Shown here: positions 50,817-57,645 of the stretch, one piece after another | Layout of the letters: the number at the start of each line of letters is the position of its first letter | How positions within the stretch are numbered: position 1 is the first letter of the stretch | DNA from: an uncultured Pseudomonas sp. | GTDB taxonomy: Bacteria; Pseudomonadota; Gammaproteobacteria; Pseudomonadales; Pseudomonadaceae | Direction: 5' to 3' | DNA length: 64,000 nucleotides | Assembly: GCF_943846705.1 (NCBI RefSeq) | Contig: NZ_OX044366.1 | Span: forward strand, 310,001 to 374,000 | Position numbers and translations under genes: made by a program | Notes under the pieces: model-generated | Database searches by the model: none | Seen by the model: only the letters and a program-made list of their open reading frames with translations | What the model was told of the DNA's origin: nothing

Positions 50817-51496
50817 TCAGATTCCTGAGCATCAAGCATGTATCCCATACCGCGAGAGGTATGAATCAGTTTTAACTCGAAATCATCGTCAACCTTGGCG
50901 CGCAAGCGGCGAATAGCCACTTCGATTACGTTGGTGTCGCTGTCGAAATTCATGTCCCACACCTGGGAGGCGATCAACGATTTGGGAAGAACCTCACCAC
51001 GACGACGCAGCAGCAATTCGAGCAACAAAAACTCCTTTGCTGTCAGATCAATTCGCTTTCCACTGCGCACGGCACGCCGCTTAAGCAGATCGACTTCAAG
51101 GTCAGCTATTTTCATGGTGGTCTGCGTGGGCGCGCTATTGCTACGGCGAAGCAGTGTCCTAACGCGTGCTAACAACTCAGAAAAGGCAAAAGGTTTGACT
51201 AGGTAGTCATCGGCCCCCAGCTCCAAGCCTTTCACGCGATCCTCAACACCGTCACGTGCTGTGAGGAATAACACGGGCACATCCTTTCCCGCCGCCCGCA
51301 CCATCCTTAGCACTTCCCAGCCATCTAGGCCCGGCATCATGACGTCCAGAATCAACAGGTCATAGGCCTCGCTTAACGCATGCTGGAGCGCATCCGTTCC
51401 GGTCATCACGCGGTCGACATTGAATCCAGCCTCAGTGAGGCCCTGTTGCAAATAAATACCTGTTTTGGGCTCGTCTTCAGCAACTAAAAGTCTCAT
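50813..51496 (-). CDS. copR: Copper response regulator CopR
   Basis: The 227-residue OmpR-family regulator has a receiver domain (VAEDEPKTGIYLQQGLTEAGF, phosphoacceptor Asp in LLILDVMMPGLDGWEV, KPFAFSELLARV) and a winged helix (SLIASQVWDMNFDSDTNVIEVAIRRLRAKVDD), the typical CusR/CopR wording. The start at 51496 matches the family; the longer frame adds 17 residues without support. It is divergent from the small exported protein gene, and CAACCTGACAGAA-type boxes lie in that and other intergenic regions of the cluster, likely its targets. Confidence 0.9.
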   Translation of the reverse strand: MRLLVAEDEPKTGIYLQQGLTEAGFNVDRVMTGTDALQHALSEAYDLLILDVMMPGLDGWEVLRMVRAAGKDVPVLFLTARDGVEDRVKGLELGADDYLVKPFAFSELLARVRTLLRRSNSAPTQTTMKIADLEVDLLKRRAVRSGKRIDLTAKEFLLLELLLRRRGEVLPKSLIASQVWDMNFDSDTNVIEVAIRRLRAKVDDDFELKLIHTSRGMGYMLDAQESE

Positions 51497-51564
51497 GCGG
51501 GCTATTCCAAGCGTTGAGTGGTCTGAGTGTGCAGTCAAATTGCCCACCCAACCAGAAGCTTACG

Positions 51565-51600
51565 CAGATGTAATCCTAGCTTCAGGCTTCTGTCAGGTTG
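51565..51600. promoter_or_regulatory. CopR-box-like sequence between copR and the small exported gene
   Basis: On the minus strand CAACCTGACAGAA (51588-51600) matches the start of the boxes found at 57102-57119 and 57458-57475, and AGATGTAAT lies nearby on the plus strand (51566-51574). It would let CopR control both divergent genes. The second half site is less well kept than in the other two. Confidence 0.5.
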
Positions 51601-51696
51601 ACTGGCTAAGGTGCAAGTATGAGCGCTAGGTTGGGCGCTTGCCCCTCCGATGGATAAAGAGGTGACGGCTACATTTTTTACTGCGGAGACTCCCCT

Positions 51697-52056
51697 ATGA
51701 AACTGCTTAAATCTTTATTTCTGGTTGGTTCGCTCCTGCTTGCATCAGTGGCTTGGGCAGAGGGTGGTGCTGGTAGGCTCTTCGAACGCATAGAGAGCAT
51801 GCGAGACAAAGCTGAGGCTGTACTAGTTCAGGCGGAAAAAGCGCCTGCCAGTGAACGTCATGTGCACATGAAAGAGCACATGAAAATGCTCGGCGAGATC
51901 ATGAACCAGCTGCACAGCGAGCATCCGGCTCCCGGCATATCTACGGAAGAACATCTCGCGTGGATGGAGCAGCACGACAAATTGGTTGATGACGTCCTTG
52001 CGCAGATGATGCGTGAGCACAAGCTGATGATGGCTGATAAAGAGTGCCATCCATAA
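51697..52056 (+). CDS. Small exported His/Met-rich protein, PtrA-N-like
   Basis: The 119-residue protein has a signal peptide (LLKSLFLVGSLLLASVAWA), then AEGGAGRLFERIESMRDKAEAVL and a helical His/Met-rich part (HVHMKEHMKMLGEIMNQLHSEHP, HLAWMEQHDKL, MMREHKLMMADKECHP). The AEGGAxRxF start is shared with the small protein at 57241, and resembles the N-terminus of Pseudomonas PtrA-type small periplasmic proteins. Periplasmic copper binding is plausible because of the His/Met content and location next to copRS, but it is not shown. Confidence 0.75.
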   Translation: MKLLKSLFLVGSLLLASVAWAEGGAGRLFERIESMRDKAEAVLVQAEKAPASERHVHMKEHMKMLGEIMNQLHSEHPAPGISTEEHLAWMEQHDKLVDDVLAQMMREHKLMMADKECHP

Positions 52057-52099
52057 GACTTCCCATCTTCAAGGCCTTCATGATTGCTCCTTTGGCCTA

Positions 52100-52128
52100 G
52101 CGGCATCTCGACGGTGCCGCATTTTTTC
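52100..52128 (+). terminator. Rho-independent terminator
   Basis: GCGGCA pairs with TGCCGC over a nine-base loop and is followed by a run of six T. It ends the transcript of the small exported protein gene; the cupredoxin gene that follows is expected to have its own promoter. Confidence 0.75.
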
Positions 52129-52289
52129 AATATTGACTGATCTGCAGTCTTTGCAGTGCTCCCGCCAGTAAACCCGCACTGCACTTTACTCAGCATAGCT
52201 TTCAAGCATGTAGGTTTCGGGTAAGCCAACTGACAGTTCAGCCGCCCTCAATGCAATGGTATTTCGAGCCCCCCTTTTCGAGGTCCATT

Positions 52290-52823
52290 ATGAAATCCAA
52301 ACTCATCTCATTTCTTCTCACCACAACACTGGTCTTCACCGCCTCTGCTGCCATGGCCAGCCCGAGCCATAGTAAAAGCGCTATTGGCCAACCGGGAGAC
52401 GCCAAGAAAGCTGATCGCACCATCGAAATCAGAATGGGCGATATCTTTTTCGAGCCGCAGAGTATTGATCTCAAAGCAGGAGAAACCGTCCGCTTCATAC
52501 TCAAAAATGAGGGCGCGCTGCTGCATGAGTTCAACCTGGGCATGGCCGCCGCACATGCCGCCCATCAAAAAGAAATGGTCGTCATGCTTCAGAACGGCAC
52601 GCTGTCTCCAACGGCCGCACAGGGCATGAGCAACATGGCGCATGGCATGGGCGGGATGAAGATGGTCGGCATGAAACACGACGATCCAAACAGCGTCTTG
52701 ATTGAGCCAGGTGCCACCGAAGAACTGGTATGGACCTTTACCAAGGCAACGGGCCTTGAGTTCGCCTGCAACATCCCTGGCCATTACCAATCGGGGATGG
52801 TCGGCAAGGTCAACGTGCGCTAA
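52290..52823 (+). CDS. Cupredoxin-like periplasmic copper protein
   Basis: The 177-residue protein has a signal peptide (SFLLTTTLVFTASAAMA) and a cupredoxin beta-sandwich with type-1 copper ligands: His in GALLHEFNLG, then a Cys-x5-His-type cluster FACNIPGHYQSGM with Cys, His and Met. A Met/His-rich insertion lies between (MSNMAHGMGGMKMVGMKHDD). It resembles the PA2807/CopI-type cupredoxins of copper clusters and probably binds copper in the periplasm. The start at 52290 has GAGG upstream. It lies before the DUF2933 and P-type ATPase genes on the same strand. Confidence 0.85.
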   Translation: MKSKLISFLLTTTLVFTASAAMASPSHSKSAIGQPGDAKKADRTIEIRMGDIFFEPQSIDLKAGETVRFILKNEGALLHEFNLGMAAAHAAHQKEMVVMLQNGTLSPTAAQGMSNMAHGMGGMKMVGMKHDDPNSVLIEPGATEELVWTFTKATGLEFACNIPGHYQSGMVGKVNVR

Positions 52824-52927
52824 TCGTTAAGTTCGGATTGACCCACGTCAATCCGTCGGAGCGCAGTAGAGGCTACTGTCATTAGCTGTCACTCCAATAA
52901 CGCCTCAATCCAAACGAGGATCGAGCC

Positions 52928-53173
52928 ATGGACCACTCCCACCACTCAGGCTCTGAATTGCCATTCTGGAAGAGCAGAAATGGCATTGTGCTGATTATGC
53001 TGGCCGTCATCGGTTTGTTTTACGTGGCCCGCGAGCATTTTGGCCACCTGTCTCAGGCACTGCCTTACTTGATTCTGCTGCTGTGCCCGCTGATGCACAT
53101 ATTCGGTCACAAGCATGGTGGGCACTCCCACCAGGATGGTGCTGATACTCCCAAGCACGACAGCCGGAAATAA
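52928..53173 (+). CDS. DUF2933 small membrane protein
   Basis: The 81-residue protein has two short membrane helices (GIVLIMLAVIGLFYVA; ALPYLILLLCPLMHIFGH) flanked by His-rich ends (MDHSHHSG; HKHGGHSHQDG). This is the DUF2933 pattern common in copper/heavy-metal clusters. An ACGAGG site precedes the ATG by 10 bases. It ends 5 bases before the P-type ATPase start and must be cotranscribed with it. The His-rich ends probably bind metal. Confidence 0.82.
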   Translation: MDHSHHSGSELPFWKSRNGIVLIMLAVIGLFYVAREHFGHLSQALPYLILLLCPLMHIFGHKHGGHSHQDGADTPKHDSRK

Positions 53174-53178
53174 GCCCT

Positions 53179-55545
53179 ATGCACACCACCTCGTGCCATC
53201 TTGACCATGATCACTCCAAGCATCAGGAAGACCAACATGGGAGCCTGCACGATCCGGTGTGCGGCATGGCCGTCAAGCCAGACAGCCCATTCAGTGAAAG
53301 CCACGAAGGCCAGACATACCGGTTCTGCAGCGCGAAATGCCTGGAGAGGTTCCGGGCAGCACCTAGCCGCTATGTGAACCCTCCCCAGCGTGCGGAGCAT
53401 CCACATCATGACGCTGCGCCTCCCTCACCTGGGGCCACAGGGGCGGCGGAATACACCTGCCCAATGCACCCGGAAATACGCCAGCCAAAACCTGGCAACT
53501 GCCCCATCTGCGGCATGACCTTGGAGGCAGTGATTCCGGAGCTGGAGGAAGAGGATAGTTCAGAGCTCGAGGACTTCACCCGGCGCTTCTGGTGGACACT
53601 CCCACTCACGATCATCGTGACGGTCTTGGCTATGGCCGGTCACTCATTAACGCTATTTCATGGCGCCACGCAGAACTGGGTAGAGCTTGCCTTGGCGACG
53701 CCTGTAACGCTCTGGGGCGGCTGGGTTTTTTTTACCCGAGGCATCGACTCGATCCGTCATCGCAGCCCCAATATGTGGACACTTATCAGCCTAGGTACTG
53801 CAGCAGCCTACCTCTACAGCGTTGCCGCGACCCTGGCCCCACAGCTATTTCCCCAGGCGTTCTTCCAGGGCGGACGCATTGGCGTCTACTTTGAGGCGGC
53901 GGCAGTCATCATCTCCCTGACGCTATTGGGCCAGATGCTCGAACTCAAGGCTCGCTCACAAACCTCAGCCGCCATTAAATCGCTATTAGGCCTAGCACCC
54001 AAAACCGCGCGGCGCATCAATCCTGACGGCCAGGAAGAGGATGTACCGTTGACCCATGTGCATCTGGGCGACCATCTGCGGGTACGCCCCGGTGAGAAAG
54101 TCCCGGTGGATGGCAGCGTTCTCGAAGGCGAAAGCGCCGTCGACGAGGCCATGCTGACCGGCGAGCCGTTACCGGTGACCAAGCGCGTTGGCGATACGCT
54201 GATCGGCGCAACCATGAATACCCACGGTAGTCTGGTCATGCAGGCGCAGAAGGTGGGGGCCGATACCATGCTGTCCCAGATCGTGCAGATGGTCGCCAGG
54301 GCGCAGCGCTCCAAGGCCCCCATGCAACGCATGGCCGATGCTGTCGCGGGTTATTTCGTGCTCGGCGTGATCGCCATCGCGATCCTCACGTTCTTCGGCT
54401 GGGGCTTGCTCGGTGCGGAGTCAGGCTGGGTATTCGGCCTGATCAACGCGGTTGCCGTACTGATCATTGCCTGCCCCTGTGCACTGGGCCTGGCGACCCC
54501 CATGTCGGTGATGGTCTCGACCGGCAAGGCGGCCACCAGTGGCGTCTTGTTCCGGGATGCCAGTGCCATAGAGAACCTGTGCAAGATTGATACGCTGATC
54601 GTCGACAAGACCGGCACGCTGACCGAGGGGCGGCCTGTATTCCATAGCGCAGAGGGTACCGGCCCGTTCGACCCGGACGAGGTGCTGCGATTGGCTGCAA
54701 GCCTCGATCAAGGCAGCGAACATCCGCTGGCCCATGCAATCGTTGATCACGCTCGCGCCCAAGGCATTGAGCTGGCCAAGCCGGATTCTTTCGAGTCGGG
54801 CTCAGGCATCGGTGTGCGCGGCCACGTGGACGGTCAACAACTGCAACTGGGTAATACGGCGTTGATGGAAGAGGCCGGAATAGATGCCGCCCCTCTGCGC
54901 AACCCTGCAGAGCAGCTTCGACTGGAGGGCATCAGCATTATTTACTTGGCGGTGGATGGCGTACTGGCAGGGCTGCTGGCTGTCTCTGACCCGATCAAGC
55001 CGACCGCTAAACAAGCAGTCAGCAGGCTTCAGGGGGTCGATGTGAACGTCATCATGGCCACCGGTGACGGGCTCACTACCGCAAGGGCCGTGGCCAAAGA
55101 GCTGGGTATCGACGAAGTCCATGGCGAGGTTAAACCTCAGGACAAAGAAAAACTGGTGGCCGATCTGCAGCGCGATGGCCGCCGCGTGGCCATGGCGGGC
55201 GACGGTATCAACGATGCCCCTGCACTAGCCCGTGCCGATGTTGGTATCGCGATGGGAACCGGTACCGATGTGGCGATGAACAGTGCTCAGGTGACCTTGG
55301 TCAAAGGTGATCTGCTGGGCATCTTACGGGCAAGGACCTTGTCCGTGGCCACGGTGAAAAACATGCGCCAAAACCTGGCCTTTGCCTTCATCTACAACGC
55401 CATGGGCATACCACTTGCGGCGGGGGTGCTCTACCCCCTGACCGGTCACCTGCTATCGCCCATGATTGCTGCACTGGCAATGAGTGTCAGCTCAGCGTCA
55501 GTGGTGTTCAACGCGCTGCGGTTGCGTCATACCAATATTGACTGA
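53179..55545 (+). CDS. Copper-translocating P1B-type ATPase (YHS and heavy-metal-binding domains)
   Basis: The 788-residue exporter lacks a classic N-terminal GMxCxxC domain. Instead it has a His-rich leader, a YHS domain (DPVCGMAV, YRFCSAKCLERF) and a Cys/His heavy-metal-binding domain (CPMHPEIRQPKPGNCPICGM, residues about 94-114). The pump follows: the copper site CPC at 432-434 in ACPCALGLATP, phosphorylation Asp476 in DKTGTLTEG, HP motif SEHPLAHAI, and GDGINDAPA with Asp675. It pumps Cu(I) from the cytoplasm. A separate HMA chaperone gene lies downstream. The short spacing to DUF2933 suggests cotranscription. Confidence 0.93.
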   Translation: MHTTSCHLDHDHSKHQEDQHGSLHDPVCGMAVKPDSPFSESHEGQTYRFCSAKCLERFRAAPSRYVNPPQRAEHPHHDAAPPSPGATGAAEYTCPMHPEIRQPKPGNCPICGMTLEAVIPELEEEDSSELEDFTRRFWWTLPLTIIVTVLAMAGHSLTLFHGATQNWVELALATPVTLWGGWVFFTRGIDSIRHRSPNMWTLISLGTAAAYLYSVAATLAPQLFPQAFFQGGRIGVYFEAAAVIISLTLLGQMLELKARSQTSAAIKSLLGLAPKTARRINPDGQEEDVPLTHVHLGDHLRVRPGEKVPVDGSVLEGESAVDEAMLTGEPLPVTKRVGDTLIGATMNTHGSLVMQAQKVGADTMLSQIVQMVARAQRSKAPMQRMADAVAGYFVLGVIAIAILTFFGWGLLGAESGWVFGLINAVAVLIIACPCALGLATPMSVMVSTGKAATSGVLFRDASAIENLCKIDTLIVDKTGTLTEGRPVFHSAEGTGPFDPDEVLRLAASLDQGSEHPLAHAIVDHARAQGIELAKPDSFESGSGIGVRGHVDGQQLQLGNTALMEEAGIDAAPLRNPAEQLRLEGISIIYLAVDGVLAGLLAVSDPIKPTAKQAVSRLQGVDVNVIMATGDGLTTARAVAKELGIDEVHGEVKPQDKEKLVADLQRDGRRVAMAGDGINDAPALARADVGIAMGTGTDVAMNSAQVTLVKGDLLGILRARTLSVATVKNMRQNLAFAFIYNAMGIPLAAGVLYPLTGHLLSPMIAALAMSVSSASVVFNALRLRHTNID

Positions 55546-55736
55546 GCAGAGTTGCTCCTGATGGTGAGCTGGCTGCCAGTGTGGTGAGAGAACGATTCTC
55601 TGCTTGGTTACTCCAGTCACCTGCACTCAGCCCATCTTAATGTGCGCTTGTAAAAAACAGGCTTGAGCTTGCCATTGCGTCAAGGTTGATGATGGCAGTG
55701 CGGTGCATCGGCCCGCTCTTAAAGACGAGGTGATCT

Positions 55737-55943
55737 ATGTTTGTATTACAGGTAACAGGAATGGGCTGTGGTGGCTGTGTCGGCAAAATCACTAAAGCCA
55801 TTCAGCAACTGGACGCGACGGCAATAGTCGAGGTCGATCGTGAAGCCGGCAGGGTGATGGTTGAAAGCCTTGTCAGCGCTGATCAGATCAGTACGCGGGT
55901 GCGTGAGCTTGGCTTTCCGAATCAAGTTACGGCCAGCCAATAG
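55737..55943 (+). CDS. Heavy-metal-associated (HMA) copper chaperone
   Basis: The 68-residue protein is a single HMA domain with metal-binding GMGCGGCVGKI near residues 8-13 and the ferredoxin-like pattern IVEVDREAGRVMVESLVSADQISTRVRELGF. It is a cytoplasmic chaperone that can hand copper to the ATPase, whose own N-terminus has no HMA domain. An ACGAGG site precedes the ATG. It lies 191 bases after the ATPase stop, on the same strand. Confidence 0.88.
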   Translation: MFVLQVTGMGCGGCVGKITKAIQQLDATAIVEVDREAGRVMVESLVSADQISTRVRELGFPNQVTASQ

Positions 55944-55947
55944 TCCT

Positions 55948-55972
55948 CATGACGTTCACAAGTAACGTCATG
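55948..55972 (+). other. Hairpin ahead of the DUF5676-like gene
   Basis: CATGACGTT pairs with AACGTCATG (nine bases, perfect) over a seven-base loop, 5 bases after the chaperone stop and just before an AGAGG ribosome site. No T-run; it may stabilise the mRNA or influence translation. Confidence 0.45.
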
Positions 55973-55988
55973 CAAAGAGGTGAACATC

Positions 55989-56243
55989 ATGCTGTTAAAT
56001 CCAATTAAGGTCGGCCTCGCAGCTGCCATCAGCTTCTCCTTGCTATGGCTCCTATGCAGCCTGTTCGTCTTGCTCGCCCCTGCAATGACGCTGTCCATGT
56101 CCGGCGCCATGATGCATATGAACCTTGCTGGAATGGGCTGGCATTTAACCCTGGCTGGCGTTTTAACTGGCTTGGTCGGCTGGTTTGTACTAGCAGGTTT
56201 GGGTGGATGGCTGCTTGCCGTGATCTATAACCGTTCGGTTTGA
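55989..56243 (+). CDS. DUF5676-like small membrane protein
   Basis: The 84-residue protein has two membrane helices (VGLAAAISFSLLWLLCSLFVLLAP and WHLTLAGVLTGLVGWFVLAGLGGWLLAVIY) joined by a Met-rich loop (MTLSMSGAMMHMNLAGMG). Such small proteins accompany copper or mercury genes in pseudomonads. AGAGG lies 8 bases before the ATG at 55989. It follows the HMA chaperone gene after a hairpin and probably belongs to the same transcript. The Met loop may bind copper (inference). Confidence 0.75.
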   Translation: MLLNPIKVGLAAAISFSLLWLLCSLFVLLAPAMTLSMSGAMMHMNLAGMGWHLTLAGVLTGLVGWFVLAGLGGWLLAVIYNRSV

Positions 56244-56348
56244 GACTTGTGCATTTCATTAGCTATATCCGCTGGAGCAGCCCCTCACCGCCCCATTGTT
56301 TCAGCGACATGCAGGTGGTGGGCGCGGCCCCGGCTCCAACACAGATGA

Positions 56349-56627
56349 TCAGGCCCCAGCAGGGCTGAACTCGGTCGAGCACGATTTCAATTGCCGCCGG
56401 TAGTCGACATCGATCTCATGCGGCCCGCCAGTCGACAAGGCAACCTCATGCATGACCAGCGGATACGGCGCGTTGATCGCATCGAGAAAATAGAGGGTTT
56501 TACCGCACCGACCATGTAGTTCTCGGCGATGAGCTCGAGCCAGTCGACTGCAGGGCGTTGCTCCAGGATCTGCGGGTAATACTCGCTTAATAAGCCCAGG
56601 CAGAGCCAGCGTATCGCTTTTACTCAT
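56349..56627 (-). pseudogene. Decayed bufB (DUF692) fragment
   Basis: The minus strand starts with a good GGAG site and ATG (MSKSDTLALPGL). It then needs one frameshift to read EYYPQILEQRPAVDWLELIAEN, the conserved DUF692/BufB segment, and a second to read TLYFLDAINAPYPLVMHEV and ALSTGGPHEIDVDYRRQLKS, also BufB-like. After this it ends at a stop near 56349. BufB is normally about 280 residues, so the C-terminal two thirds and the partner bufC are missing. It lies directly downstream of bufA on the same strand, the normal bufA-bufB order. Confidence 0.72.
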
Positions 56628-56671
56628 TGGCGCTCCGAGTAAGGGAGTGACTCGCACTCCCTCGGATAAAC

Positions 56672-56932
56672 TTACTCGCTGGTTTTGCCGCCGGCCTCAT
56701 CGCACTTTTCTTGGGTCATCAAGTTGAAGCCCTCGCCTTTACAGGCGGCCTGCCCCTTGCAGGAGTTCTTCGCCGTCATGCAATCGTTCTGGCCTTTGCA
56801 GCCGTTCACCCCAAAGCATTTTACTTCGGCTGTTTTTGCGTCCTGAGCCGCTTGCGCAGGCAGGGTGGCGAACAGGCTGGCGGCAACGAGGGCCAATGCA
56901 GCACCGGTAGCAACAGTATTTTTGCTCGACAT
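56672..56932 (-). CDS. bufA: BufA-type periplasmic bufferin (copper-binding peptide precursor)
   Basis: The 86-residue protein has a signal peptide (VATGAALALVAASLFATLPAQA) and a Cys-rich mature part: VKCFGVNGCKGQNDCMTAKNSCKGQAACKGEGFNLMT then EKCDEAGG, six cysteines spaced CxxxxxC. This is the BufA2 bufferin layout (DUF2282-like); bufferins are peptides modified by BufB and BufC that sequester copper in the periplasm. Here the modification gene is degenerate, so the peptide may be unmodified or matured by enzymes encoded elsewhere. The gene is divergent from the small PtrA-like gene with a CopR-type box between them. Confidence 0.85.
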   Translation of the reverse strand: MSSKNTVATGAALALVAASLFATLPAQAAQDAKTAEVKCFGVNGCKGQNDCMTAKNSCKGQAACKGEGFNLMTQEKCDEAGGKTSE

Positions 56933-57104
56933 AATGGCTATCTCTCTTAAGTGTGGGGGCGGGGCTATTTAGCGCCACTGCCCGGAAGCAGCTTAGGCAT
57001 CGCTGCCTGGCATGCCATAAAACCAATCCGCACAGGCTTGATCAACGGGCATGAACAGACATTACAGAGGCCCGTGGAGACTCGACAAGAAAGAAGTAGC
57101 AACC

Positions 57105-57119
57105 TGACAGAACTGTAAT
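57105..57119 (+). promoter_or_regulatory. CopR-box-like site between bufA and the PtrA-like gene
   Basis: TGACAGAACTGTAAT, preceded by CAACC, differs at one position from the box at 57461. Its divergent location suits joint control of bufA and the small exported gene by CopR (inference). Confidence 0.6.
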
Positions 57120-57240
57120 GTTCAGCTCAGGTTTATGACAGGCCGCTCTGGCTAAGGTGACTTCGAGCCTGAAGCTCAACGCCTGATGGCGACCCATTCG
57201 GGGTCACCTGGCTAATTGCACTGAATCGAGGAATATCCAG

Positions 57241-57447
57241 ATGAAATCAATCAAAACCCTGTTCGTGGTGATCGCACTTAGCGCTGCTTCTTTGGCGATG
57301 GCCGAAGGCGGGGCTGAGCGTACGTTTGCCCGCATGGAACAGGCCAGCAAGGTATCGATGCAAGCCTATCAACTGGCCCAGCAAGCGAAAAAACAGTCGC
57401 CAGTGGCAGGCAATAAAACCCATACAGCCGACCACGCCAACTGCTAG
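57241..57447 (+). CDS. Small exported protein with PtrA-N-like start
   Basis: The 68-residue protein has a signal peptide (MKSIKTLFVVIALSAASLAMA), then AEGGAERTFARMEQASKVSMQAYQLAQQAKK and a short tail ending HTADHANC. It shares the AEGGAxRxFxR start with the exported protein at 51697 and looks like the N-terminal part of Pseudomonas PtrA. GAGGAA precedes the ATG. It lies between two CopR-type boxes. A helical periplasmic role in copper tolerance is plausible but unproven. Confidence 0.72.
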   Translation: MKSIKTLFVVIALSAASLAMAEGGAERTFARMEQASKVSMQAYQLAQQAKKQSPVAGNKTHTADHANC

Positions 57448-57460
57448 TACAGGGCCAACC

Positions 57461-57475
57461 TGACAGAAATGTAAT
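57461..57475 (+). promoter_or_regulatory. CopR-box-like site upstream of copA
   Basis: TGACAGAAATGTAAT, preceded by CCAACC, 171 bases before the copA start. Nearly identical to the box at 57105. Expected to bring copA and following genes under CopR. Confidence 0.62.
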
Positions 57476-57645
57476 CACTTAGCCGGTTGATATATGGCAA
57501 TTTCTCAGACTCGCTGTCGGATTGACTTGAATAATCATGGCAGTGGGTAAGGCTGATAGGGAAACCACGCCAGGATGAAGCTGACAACCAACCGTGACCT
57601 CACGGTTGTTTACCCTGGTTCCTCTAACTGATTGGACATAATGGT

